64,000 nt of DNA from Adiantum capillus-veneris. Its lineage: Eukaryota > Streptophyta > Polypodiopsida > Polypodiales > Pteridaceae. The notes below the pieces were generated by a model that saw only the letters and a list, made by a program, of their open reading frames with translations, was not told where the DNA came from and did no database searches. The DNA is taken from contig CM043964.1 in NCBI GenBank assembly GCA_014529385.2, forward strand, positions 134,454,420-134,518,419, in the 5' to 3' direction. Made by a program: the position numbers and the translations under genes. Shown in pieces: positions 35,787 to 47,160 of the stretch (the stretch's first letter is position 1; each line of letters begins with the position of its first letter).

Positions 35787-36024
35787 ATTTACCTTCCAGG
35801 TTGCATTAAACACCATATTAGAAAGTTTGAAACTTTAGGGCAAAATTGAGAATCACCAATGTCTTGAAGATTTGGCCATAATATGGACAAATCTCAAACT
35901 ATTTTTTGAGGCTAAAGAGGCTTCCACAAGGTAGTACTTGAAAAGCTATATTGAGCCATGCTCTCAAAACTTTGGCTAAGATTTAGACATGTGGTAAAAT
36001 CTTAAGATTGGTTTGAAAGTGTGG

Positions 36025-36264
36025 CTATGTCAAGGGTGGAAGGCTCGCATCCAATACAACCTGGATTGATACTTTAAGCAAGCCATTAGCTTTTTGAGCT
36101 CCTCCACCATGTCTAGTATGTTTGAAAAACTTGGTTCTTGATTGGTAGTGGGACTTCTCCATACCTTGAGTAGACCAGAATGACAAGCTTCCATATTTCT
36201 TTACAAAACAAGGAGTGCGCTTGTAGATAATATGCTGCACAAACAAGATAATTTCTTTATCCAC
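36025..36264 (-). pseudogene. Fragment of the GMEKSHY-motif gene family
   Basis: The minus strand reads CFVKKYGSLSFWSTQGMEKS, HYQSRTKFFKHTRHGGG and a tail. The same motif order (HKYG, TQGMEKSHYRAR, YFKNTRRGGG) ends the broken gene at 47161-49120. Only the C-terminal exon is present. The family is not identified; it is probably transposon-derived because it is repeated and decayed. Confidence 0.55.
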
Positions 36265-37086
36265 TTGTGCAAGTATTGAAGAGAGTTAGTAGAATTAAAA
36301 TTCATAATTATTACCATGTGGTGTGTGAAGTGATTTAAGCTCCAATAACTTTTTGTAGCTTTCTTAAATCTATTCCACTCTTAAGATAAGTTGGAGAGGT
36401 CATTCTTTCCCTAATGATTTTTATGATGAGACAGGCAAATTGACCCCGATGGCCTCTACACTAGGACGATGCCTAGGGACCTCATCAGCGGGGGAAGATA
36501 GACACTTGGAGGCACCACCTAGTAGATGTGTGGCTAGGACGCACTATAGGGACTCAGAGAGTCACACACACACACACACGGCACACATATACAAGAGCTA
36601 GGATGCTCGTGCTCATCCAACAAAGCTAGTCAAATAGTACACCCCGTCCACATACTAACGACAATAAAGAGTACGTGCACATGGAAATTGTGAGATAAGG
36701 AGGAAGATAGAGAGAAAGAGATCTTCAAACATTACATCAAATATCACACTAAAACTCCTGAGTCACAAACATCGAATACGTGTGTTCAAATTGACTGAAT
36801 GGTATTTTACAGAGAAGAGAGCTCTTGTTGTTGCCCATCCATTCATGCTGGCATGCCCACAAGGATGCTTATTGTTGATGGTTTTGGATTACTTGGCCGG
36901 ATGGTGCACAATGCCATTTAGAACCCAAGAATTGGAATATTCCACACCACTTTACCAATGGTGCTAGCAAAGTGTGTGGCATATCATGCGGCTAAGACTA
37001 TTGGTATGATTTGTGAGATACCATAATGGGAAGTGTGGTAGTGTGTGTTAACTAATGGTTTGAACAAAGATTTTATGCTACTGCAT

Positions 37087-37088
<2 letters not shown>

Positions 37089-37176
<88 letters not shown>
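37089..37176. repeat. (GA)n microsatellite, left of copia copy B
   Basis: About 88 bases of GA ending directly at the LTR start TGTTACC. Confidence 0.97.
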
Positions 37177-37178
<2 letters not shown>

Positions 37179-40100
37179 TTACCATATACATGTGGTAGTG
37201 ATGTGTGTGAACACACTAGGACCGCTGGGGCATTTTTTCCCTCTTTAGGACGTTTTATCCCCCCGAGCACTGTATATACGCCCATCACTCTAGGGCTATC
37301 TATCTTTCCGTTGCACACTAAGTAATACACTCTCCATTGTGTGCCTTGAGCTTCCTTTGTCTTCTCCAAGCTGTTTGCGATTCTCTGCAACCCTAATTCC
37401 AACAATTGGTATTAGAGCAAGTTGCGTCCTCCCGGGCTTAGTCGCCAGCAGCTGCTCCAACACACGCCTACTCGCTTTCTCCAATTTCAGTGAGCTTTGG
37501 CGAGTGTTCGCATGTCAACAAATACTTCGGATGAGCTCGTAGAGCTCAGTCTGCTCAGATTTTCGACTCGGGCTCATTTCGACCTCCGTTTCCACTGTAG
37601 GCAGTCTTGCACAGGCTTTCTTCATTTTGTGCAAAATTTGTGTCAGTGCCGTTTTCTGCATAACAGGCGTCTTACAGTCTTCTACTGTTTGTGCTATATA
37701 GCACGTGTTGTTCATGCTCCATTTCTCCTATTTTTGGGCAGTTTTCACATCAGGTGCAGCATTTACCATGGCTTACAACAACAACAACACAGATGTGTTC
37801 AAGATGTTTGCTGCTGAGGACAGGTTGGATGGGGACAATTACCCTATGTGGGCTTATATGATGCAACATGTTCTTGTGTCAAAGGGCGTCTAGAACATTG
37901 TGCAGGGCATTGATGTACGTCCTGGTTCTGAGGATGTAGGCGATGCTGAGGATGTTGCAGGTCTTGCTGCAAGGATTTCTACTGTTAGATATGTTTTGCC
38001 TACGGTAGAACAAGCTTGTTGGGATGTTAAGGATGCACAGGCTCATGCATTGATTGCGTTGTCTGTGAAGCGCACCATTGTTCCTCACATCCGTTCAGCA
38101 AAATCTGCAAAACGGGCTTGGGATATTCTAGCAGGTATTAATGCAAGCCGCAATGAGGATAAAATTGCTTCGCTGCGTAAAGAGTTGGAGTCAAAGATTA
38201 TGCATGAGGAAGATGATATGGACACTTTCCTTGCTAGTGTCAAGGATATCAATGAGCAACTTATTTCTGCAGGAGAAGTCATTTCAGACAGTTCCCTTGA
38301 GCAAAGTGTTCTTGATGCCTTACCAGATTCTTACCAGACTTTTGCTAGTACTTGAAGACTTATGACCCAAGGAAATCCAGAAGTTGTCAAGTTTGATGTA
38401 TTATGCACATTGCTGTTGCAAGAGTCACTTTCCAGAAAAAACAGGACTAGACAGCGTGCAGTTGAACAGGCTTTTATTTCTTCTCAAATAAAGGGTGGTA
38501 ACACTAATACAACCACTTCTTATGGTTTTGCTGCGAGTGGCAAAACTTCTGTTCCTAATGCTTCTGCTAGCAGCAATTCGTCGGGCAACTCTGGTGACAA
38601 GTGCAAAAAGAAGATGCGTTGCTATTATGACCCAAGGAAATCCGGAAGTTGTCAAGTTTGATGTATTATGCACATTGCTGTTGCAAGAGTCACTTTCCAG
38701 AAAAAACAGGACTAGACAGCGTGCAGTTGAACAGGCTTTTATTTCTTCTCAAATAAAGGATGGTAACAACAAATGCAGCCGTTGTTGAGTCTTCTGTGAA
38801 AGGAGACTCTGTTGTTGATGCTGATGTAGAATGGGCTTTTAGCGCAGAGTGCACTTACAATCCTCATGTCCATGATGCATGCTTGTCAATTGCTGCAGAT
38901 TCACATGTGTGGTATTTCGATAGTGGTGCTACAAAGCACATCACCTCACATCGTTAATTGTTCATCTCTCTCGAGTCTGTCCCTCATGGGAATTATGCCA
39001 CTTGTGCCAACAATGCCTCTTATCAAGTTCAAGGAGTTGGAAAGATTGTGCTTACTGCTACAAATGGCAGTTCCTTCACACTTGTTGATGCACTTTATGT
39101 ACCTGGGATCAAGAAGAATCTCTTGTCTGTATCCGCAATGGCTGGACTTGGACTTGTAGTCAAATTTGTGGATGACAGATGTAGAATTCATGATCTCAGT
39201 TTTGGTGATAAATCTATTGCATTTGGCCTTTTGTGCCGTGGGCTGTATAAGCTCACTTTGTATGACAAGTGTGGACAAAATTTTGCAAATGCTGTTGTAG
39301 ATTCAAGGGCTATTTCAGATGCAAAACTTTGGCATGCACGTTTTGGTCATCTGAATTTTGGCAGTTTGCTGCATTTGCAGAAATCAAATATGGTTTCTTC
39401 TTTGCCTCCTCTTGAAGCACCTGTCAAACATGTTTGTGAAGGATGTATTTTGGGTAAGATGCACTGTTCTAAGTTTCCAAAGGATAGTTCAGTTCGGGCC
39501 ACATGCAGGTTGCAACTTGTGCATAGTGATGTTTGTGGGCCCATGCAAACTCCGTGCTTGGGCAATTACCTGTACTTCCTGACTTTCATTGATGATTACT
39601 CCAGGCATCCATGGGTATTTCCGCTTAAAGAGAAGTCCGAAGTTGTTATGTGCTTCAGACAATTTCTGGCTATGGCTGAAAATGTCTCAAAATTTACTAT
39701 TGGCACCCTCCTTTCTGATCTAGGGAGGGAGTATATGTCTCATGAATTTAATGCATTTCTGGCTAGTCGTGGGATAAAACACCAATGTACAGTGCCTTAA
39801 ACACCTCAGAAAAATGGTGTTGCTGAGATGAAAAATAGGTCACTTACGGAAATGGCACGATGTATGGTCAAAAGTCAAGCTTTGTTGCATTCTTTTTGGC
39901 TTGAGGCCATCATGTGTGCCACTTATGTAATAAACAGGAGTCCTACAAAAGCTTTACAGTCTATTACTCCATATGAAGCATGGCATGATAGAAAGCCTTC
40001 TATTGAGCACATGCGTCTTTTTGGCTGTTTGGCATATGCATTCGTGCCACAAACACAGCACAGAAAATTGGATGATAAGGCTGTTAAGGTATTTTTGTTG

Positions 40101-40821
40101 GTTATAGTGCTGAAAGCAAAGGTTACACGTTGTATCATCCACAAGCAAAACGTATTTTGGTTTCATGGGATGTAGTGTTTGTGGAAAAGTCTGTTCAGCC
40201 CTTGTTGTCATGTACTAGAGACAATATGTAAGCTCACAAGACATTTATGACACTTTGTTGCCTCTTTTCAGTGGTGGAAATACGAATGTAAGTTCCAATC
40301 AGGCAAATGTACAAACTATGAAGGTTTCTAAAAATGTTATAGATCATCCTATTACTGATGCAGATGTATATGATGTACTTGATGAGAAAAGGGCTGAAAA
40401 TGAGCACGCTAGAGGTATGCCAAAATGCTGGTGCACACTTTGCATGACAGTAAATTGGATGCACCTTTGTCTAGTCGTACTCGTTCAGGCTCTTGCCATG
40501 CATCTTATGCATGAGATTGTTATGCTTTGGCTGTGTCTAGCTTACATGATGTTGAGGAGCCTCTATCTTTTGATGAAGCAAAGAATTCAGAAAATTGGAT
40601 GGCTGCCATGCAATCAGAATATGATGCACTTATAGAAAATGACACATGGACTTTATGTGATTTGCCTCCTGTCAAAAAGGCCATTGCTACGAAGTGGGTT
40701 TACAAGTTGAAACGCAAGCCGGATGGTGAGATCGATCGCCATAAGGCTCGACTTGTCGCAAAGGGTTATGCACAGCAAAAAGGCATAGATTATAAAGAGA
40801 CTTTTTCTCCCACTTGTCGTA
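37177..40821 (+). mobile_element. Ty1/copia element, copy B: 5' half only
   Basis: 5' LTR 37177-37404 (TGTTACC...TTCCAACA, 228 bp), primer site TGGTATTAGAGC at 37407-37418, gag from ATG 37768, protease, and integrase with HARFGHLNFG, CEGCILGKMH, HSDVCGPMQTP, FIDDYSRHPWVF and SDLGREYMSHEF, then TPQKNGVAEMKNRSL and RT entry DTWTLCDLPPVKK to ETFSPTCRMT. It is cut at 40821 by the tandem-duplication junction, so it has no RT core, RNase H or 3' LTR. Stops include TAG at Trp in SKGVW (about 37891) and TGA in AST-RL (about 38353). In gag a duplicated 38361-38500 segment replaces the CCHC knuckle (38626-38768). Confidence 0.93.
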
Positions 40822-40942
40822 TGACCCCGATGGCCTCTACACCAGGACGATGCCTAGGGACCTCATCAGCGGGGGAAGATAGACACTTGGAGGCACCACC
40901 TAGTAGATGTGTGGCTAGGACGCACTATAGGGACTCAGAGAG

Positions 40943-40944
<2 letters not shown>

Positions 40945-41032
<88 letters not shown>

Positions 41033-41040
41033 CACACACA
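40945..41040. repeat. (CA)n microsatellite
   Basis: Nearly 95 bases of CA in duplication unit 2. The matching place in unit 1 (36564-36579) has only about 16, so the tract changed length after duplication. Confidence 0.95.
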
Positions 41041-41547
41041 TATACAAGAGCTAGGATGCTTGTGCTCATCCAACAAAGCTAGTCAAATAGTACACACCGT
41101 CCACATACTAACGACAAGAAAGAGTACGTGCACATGGAAATTGTGAGATAAGGAGGAAGATAGAGAGAAAGAGATCTTCAAACATTAGATCAAATATCAC
41201 ACTAAAACTCCTGAGTCACAAACGTCGAATACGTGTGTATATATTACAAATCGACTGAATGGTGTTTTACAGAGAAGAGAGCTCTTGCTGTTGCCCATCC
41301 ATTCATGCTAGCATGCTCACAAGGATGCTTATTGTTGATGGTTTTGGATTACTTGGCCGCATGGTGCACAACACCATTTAGAACCCAAGAATTGGAATAT
41401 TCCACACCACTTTGCCAATGGTGCTAGCAAAGTGTGTGGCATATCATGCGGCTAAGACTATTGGTATGATTTGTGAGATACCATAATGGGAAGAGCGGTA
41501 GTATGTGTTAACTAATGGTTTGAACAAAGATTTTATGCTACTGCATA

Positions 41548-41548
<1 letters not shown>

Positions 41549-41642
<94 letters not shown>
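41549..41642. repeat. (GA)n microsatellite, left of copia copy C
   Basis: About 94 bases of GA ending at the LTR. The same tract resumes on the far side of the element at 46222-46260. Confidence 0.97.
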
Positions 41643-41644
<2 letters not shown>

Positions 41645-42231
41645 TTACCATATACATGTGGTAGTGATGTGTGTGAACACACTAGGACCGTCGGGGCATT
41701 TTTTCCCTCTTTAGGACGTTTTATCCTCCGAGCACTGTATATACGTCCATCACTCTAGGGCTATCTATCTTTCCGTTGCACACTAAGTAATACACTCTCC
41801 ATTGTGTGCCTTGAGCTTCCTTTGTCTTCTCCAAGCTGTTTGCGATTCTCTGCAACCCTAATTCCAACAATTGGTATCAGAGCAAGTTGCGTCCTCCCGG
41901 GCTTAGTCGCCAGCAGCTGCTCCAGCACACGCCTACTCGCTTTCTCCAATTTCAGTGAGCTTTGGCAAGTGTTCGCATGTCAACAAATACTTCGGATGAG
42001 CTCATAGAGCTCAGTCTGCTCAGATTTTTGACTCGGGCTTATTTCGACCTCCGTTTCCACTGTAGGCAGTCTTGCACAGGCTTTCTTCATTTTGTGCAAA
42101 ATTTGTGTCAGTGCCGTTTTCTGCATAACAGGTGTCTTAAAGTCTTCTATTGTTTGTGCTATATAGCACGTGTTGTTCTCGCTCCATTCTCCTATTTTTG
42201 GGCAGTTTTCACATCAGGTGCAGCATTTACC

Positions 42232-44471
42232 ATGGCTTACAACAACAACAACACAGATGTGTTCAAGATGTTTGCTGCTGAGGACAGGTTGGATGGGGAC
42301 AATTACCCTATCTGGGCTTATATGATGCAACATGTTCTTGTGTCAAAGGGCGTCTGGAACATTGTGCAGGGCATTGATGTACGTCCTGGTTCTGAGGATG
42401 TAGGCGATGCTGAGGATGTTGCAGGTCTTGCTGCAAGGATTGCTACTGCTAGAGTTATTTTGCCTACGGTAGAAAAAGCTTGTTGGGATGTTAAGGATGC
42501 AGAGGCTCATGCATTGATTGCGTTGTCTGTGAAGCGCACCATTGTTCCTCACATCCGTTCAGCAAAATCTGCAAAATAGGATTGGGATATTCTAGCAGGT
42601 CTTAATGCAAGCCGCAATGAGGCTAAAATTGCTTCGCTGCGTAAAGAGCTGGAGTCAAAGATTATGCATGAGGAAGATGATATGGACACTTTCCTTGCTA
42701 GTGTCAAGGATATCAATGAGCAACTTATTTCTGAAGGAGAAGTCATTTCAGACAGTTCCCTTGAGCAGAGTGTTCTTGATGCCTTACCAGATTCTTACCA
42801 GACTTTTGCTAGTACTTGAAGACTTATGACCCAAGGAAATCCAGAAGTTGTCAAGTTTGATGCATTATGCACATTGCTGTTGCAAGAGTCACTTTCCAGA
42901 AAAAACAGGACTAGACAGCGTGCAGTTGAACATGCTTTTATTTCTTCTCAAATAAAGGGTTGTTCTGCAGCGAGTGGCAAAACTTCTGTTCCTAATGCTT
43001 CTGCTAGCAGCAATTCGTCGGGCAACTCTGGTGACAAGTGCAAAAAGAAGATGCGTTGCTATTATTGTAAAGCTAATGATCACTTTATCAAGTCGTGTCC
43101 TAAGTTGAAGGCCAAAGAGGCTAAGAAGAAAGATGGTTGTTTCACTCCAAATGCTGGTTCCACTACAAATGCAGCCGTTGTTGAGTCTTCTGTGAAAGGA
43201 GACTCTGTTGTTGATGCTGATGTAGAATGGGATTCTAGCGCAGAGTGCACTTACAATCCTCATGTCCATGATGCATGGTTGTCAATTGCTGCAGATTCAC
43301 ATGTGTGGTATTTTGATAGTGGTGCTACAAAGCACATTACCTCACATCGTTAATTGTTCATCTCTCTCGAGTCTGTCCCTGATGGGAATTATGTCACTTG
43401 TGCCAACAATGCCTCTTATCAAGTTCAGGGAGTTGGAAAGATTGTGCTTACTGCTACAAATGGAAGTTCCTTCACACTTGTTGATGCACTTTATGTACCT
43501 GGGATCAAGAAGAATCTCTTGTCTGTATCCGCACTAGCTGGACTTGGACTTGTAGTCAAATTTGTGGATGACAGATGTAGAATTCATGATCTCAGTTTTG
43601 GTGATGAAATTATTGCATTTGGCCTTTTGTGCCATGGGCTGTATAAGCTCACTTTGTATGACAAGTGTGGACAAAATTTTGCAAATGCTGTTGTAGATTC
43701 AAGGGCTATTTCAGATGCAAAACTTTGGCATGCACGTTTTGGTCATCTGAATTTTGGCAGTTTGCTGCATTTGCAGAAATCAGATATGGTTGCTTCTTTG
43801 CCTCCTCTTGAAGCACCTGTCAAACATGTTTGTGAAGGCTGTATTTTGGGTAAGATGCACTGTTCTAAGTTTCCAAAGGATAGTTCACTTCGGGCCAAAT
43901 GCAAGTTGCAGCTTGTGCATAGTGATGTTTGTGGGCCCATGCAAACTCCGTGCTTGGGCAATTACCTGTACTTCCTGACTTTCATTGATGATTACTCCAG
44001 GCATCCATGGGTATTTCCGCTTAAAGAGAAGTCCGAAGTTGTTATGTGCTTCAGACAATTTCTGGCTATGGCTGAAAATGTCTCGAAATGTACTATTGGC
44101 ACCCTCCGTTCTGATCTAGGGAGGGAGTATACAGGTCACTTACAGAAATGGCACGATGTATGGTCAAAAGTCAAGCTTTGCTGCATTTGTTTTGGTTTGA
44201 GGCCATCATGTGTGCCACTTATGTAATAAACGGGAGTCCTACAAAAGCTTTACAGTCTTTTACTCCATATGAAGCATGGCATGATAGAAAGCCTTCTATT
44301 GAGCACATGCGTGTTTTTGGCTGTTTGGCATATGCATTCCTGCCACAAACACAGCGCAGAAAATTGGATGATAAGGCTGTTAATGTATTTTTTTTTGTTA
44401 TAGTGCTGAAATCAAAGTTTACACGTTGTATCATCCGCAAGCAAAACGTATTTTGGTTTCACGGGATGTAG
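42232..44471 (+). pseudogene. Copia copy C gag, protease and integrase
   Basis: Gag NNNNTDVFKMFAAEDRLDG is stopped by TAG at 42577-42579, where B has CGG, and by TGA near 42817. A segment with the knuckle and protease WYFDSGATKHITSHR ends at TAA 43351-43353, where A has GAA. Integrase runs from 43354 with HARFGHLNFG and GPMQTPCLGNYL and continues in another frame after the deletion (KPSIEHMRVFGCLAYAF). Each break can be explained by comparison with copies A or B. Confidence 0.88.
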
Positions 44472-45018
44472 TGTTTGTGGAAGATTCTGTTCAGCCCTTG
44501 TTGTCATGTACTAGAGACAATATGTAAGCTCACAAGACATTTATGACACTTTGTTGCCTCTTTTCAGTGGTGGAAATACGAATGTAAGTTCCAATTAGGC
44601 AAATGTACAACCTATGAAGGTTTCTAAAAATGTTATAGATCATCCTATTACTGATGCAGATGTACATGATGTACTTGATGAGAAAAGGGCAGAAAATGAG
44701 CAGGCTAGAGGTATGCCAAAATGCCTGGTGCACACTTTGCATGATAGTAAATTGGATGCACCTTTGTCTAGTCGTACTCGTTCAGGCTCTCGCCATGCAT
44801 CTTATGCATGAGATTGTTATGCTTTGGCTGTTTCTAGGTTACATGATGTTGAGGAGCCTCTATCTTTTGATGAAGCAAAGAATTCAAAAACTTGGATGGC
44901 TGCCATGCAATCAGAATATGATGCACTTATAGAAAATGACACATGGACTTTATGTGATTTGCCTCCTGTCAAAAAGGTCATTGGTACGAAGTGGGTTTAC
45001 AAGTGGGTTTATACATCA

Positions 45019-45128
45019 ATAAAACACTGTTACTGCTTTCTTGAATGGTGACATATTTGAATGCTAATTTCAAATAAAACACTGTTACTACTTTCTTGAA
45101 TGGTGACATATTTGAATGCTAATTTCAA
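45019..45128. repeat. 2 x 55-bp tandem duplication in copia copy C
   Basis: Units starting ATAAAACACTGTTACT at 45019 and 45074 differ by one base. It lies exactly where RT is deleted, so deletion and duplication may be one repair event. Confidence 0.9.
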
Positions 45129-45919
45129 GATGAAAGATTTGGGGCTGTTGCATCATTACTTGGGTATACAGTTTAAGCAGTGTGATGGTGGTATTGCCTT
45201 GTGTCAGAAAAGTTTCATAGAGACATTTCATCTTGCTAATGTCACTCTTTACCAAACTGCTGTTGGATGCCTTTTTTATGTATGCAACAAGGCCGGATAT
45301 TCAGTTTGCAGTCTCACATGTCAGCAGATTTATGCATAGCCCAGGGTCTAAGCATTGGCAGGTTGTCAAGAGGATTTTCCGCTACCTTAGTGGCACTTCA
45401 CATCTTGGCTTGTTTTATCCCAAGGGGGGATCATTGCCGCCAGACTTACATGCTTTTTTGGACTCAGATTGGGCTGGTTTTTTTGACACGCGAGTGTCCA
45501 CAAGTGGTTTTTGTTTCATGCTTGGCAATTCATGTATATCATGGTTGAGCAAGAAGCAACCTATTATGGACACTTCAAGTTGTGAGGCTGAGTAAAGTGC
45601 AGTCTTCACAGCTACGGTTGAGTGTGTATGGCTCAGATGCCTTATGGCTGATTTGGGTGTTGGACAGGACAATGCCAACACTATCTACACTGACAGTCAG
45701 AGTGCATTGGCAATTGCAAGGAACCCAGTTTTTTATCCTCGCACAAAGCACATTGAGGTGCATTACCACTATGTAAGTGAGAGGCTCCCAACAGGAGAGA
45801 TCAGCTTGGCTTATGTGCCAACAGAGGACAACCTTGCAAATCTTTTCACAAAGGCATTGTCTCATGAGAAGCTTGAAGCTTTCCGCAAAGCTTTGGGCTT
45901 ACTCCCCTTTGTGGCCTGA
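45100..45919 (+). pseudogene. Copia copy C RT end and RNase H
   Basis: FKMKDLGLLHHYLGIQFKQ, then after a frame change MHSPGSKHWQVVKRIFRYLS, STSGFCFMLGNSCISWLS, and NTIYTDSQSALAIARNPV, HIEVHYHYVSERL, NLFTKALSHEKLEAFR. RNase H residues (D in TDSQSA) are present, unlike copy A. Confidence 0.88.
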
Positions 45920-46218
45920 ACATGTCCTCAGGGCATGGCACTTCCCTTTACTCATGTGCCAGCTCTTGTTAACCGCATCACTCCAGGGGGGATTTGTTAC
46001 CACATACATGTGGTAGTGATGTGTGTGAACACACTAGGACCGCCGGGGCATTTTTTCCTTCTTTAGGAGGTTTTTTCCCCCGAGCATTGTATATACGCCC
46101 ATCACTCTAGGGCTATCTATCTTTCCATTGCACACTAAGTAATACACTCTCCATTTTGTACCTTGAGCTTCCTTTGTCTTCTCCAAGCTGTGTGCATTTC
46201 TCTGCAACCCTAATTCCA

Positions 46219-46221
<3 letters not shown>

Positions 46222-46260
<39 letters not shown>
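46222..46260. repeat. (GA)n microsatellite, right of copia copy C
   Basis: Continuation of the tract into which copy C inserted. From 46261 to 46984 no gene is seen; a GA-rich stretch lies near 46500-46540. Confidence 0.9.
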
Positions 46261-46262
<2 letters not shown>

Positions 46263-46984
46263 GTCGTCGATGGTGCATAATGGATGTCTAATGATCATCG
46301 GCGTGGTGATAGCTACCATACCCTCCTTCTCTAAGAATTGCTACCTTGTGATTGTGATCCTCTGAGAGTGACCTCTTCTCCCTTTATATAGAAAAAGAGA
46401 GGAGATGTCTTAGATTTATTTATTGGGAGTGGCCCAATCCATGTGACGTTTGGTCAGATATGTATGTTGTATAATACATGTGATGGGAGAGTTCCACAAA
46501 GAGAGAATAGGAGAGAGGTAGAGAGAGGGGGGGATAGAGTTGAGAGGAGAAATTACATGCTTGCTACTTGTAGCTAGCTTATCGCGAGCATTATGAGAAA
46601 TATGAACCTTGCATGAGCCTTGTAAGGAATCCTAATTTTTAGGGATTAAGGCTAATGTTGTGTGGGGTTAAGAGGGCAAGGGCCAGTGAAGAAGGTAGTT
46701 TTGAGTAGGCTTTTCTAGCATTTTTTTAAGACAAATGTAGGATGTGGACCTAAGGGGTTACTTTCTCTCTCTAGATTTTTTTAAAGTGAAGGAAGCATAG
46801 GGGTGTGACCACATCCGCAAAAACGTGAATCACTAAGAATAAAAATTTGACTTTTTAAAAAAAAATCATTTTTAATTTTTTTTAATTTAAAAATCCCTCC
46901 CAACATATATACATATCCAAAAATCATTTTTTGACCCATTTTTTAACCCACAAGCTTAGAAAGTCCATTTTTTCAAAAATCTTT

Positions 46985-47160
46985 TCCCCCAAAAAGTAAA
47001 AAACACTTTGTTCTCTCCTCCTCTCTCCCTCTCCTCTCCCTCCCTGCCCCTACCCTCCTCTTCCTCCCCAATCTCTCCCTCCCCCCCCCCTCCTTCTCTC
47101 CTCCCATCTTCCTCAATCTCCCTACCCCTCTTCCTCTATCTTTTCATCATTTGCTTCCTC
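46985..47160. repeat. C/T-rich low-complexity tract
   Basis: Impure pyrimidine tract (TCC, CCCT, CTT units). The Ser/Pro-rich ORF across it is a composition effect. Confidence 0.8.

Larger units (their letters stand above)
33453..36018. repeat. Dispersed repeat 'R', copy 4
   Basis: Collinear with R1 from GTGACCACAATGAGGGTCC to TAAGATTG. It shows the unoccupied gypsy site (GATCATGTGAAAGG near 33843), carries the solo LTR, and has an expanded (TA)n tract at 35727-35780. Confidence 0.8.
36441..40821. repeat. Tandem duplication unit 1 (4381 bp)
   Basis: Begins TGACCCCGATGGCCTCTAC, and the same sequence restarts at 40822 in the middle of copia RT. Both units contain the same flank, the (CA)n and (GA)n tracts, the copia 5' LTR and the copia coding region. 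Copia and flank share TGAC at the junction. Unit 2 continues into the rest of copy C. Confidence 0.9.
41643..46221 (+). mobile_element. Ty1/copia element, copy C: both LTRs, TSD GAGAG
   Basis: 5' LTR 41643-41869 and 3' LTR 45995-46221 (each 227 bp, TGTTACC...). Primer site TGGTATCAGAGC at 41872-41883 and purine tract CAGGGGGGA just before the 3' LTR. GAGAG flanks both sides, inside one (GA)n tract. Gag starts at ATG 42232 and has a CCHC knuckle (CYYCKANDHFIKSC). Protease has D-S-G (43315 region). Integrase has lost about 100 bp at 44131. RT has lost its core between 45010 and 45128, where a 55-bp segment is tandemly duplicated. RNase H is mostly readable to 45919. The element is dead but was the source of copy B's structure. 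Confidence 0.95.
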
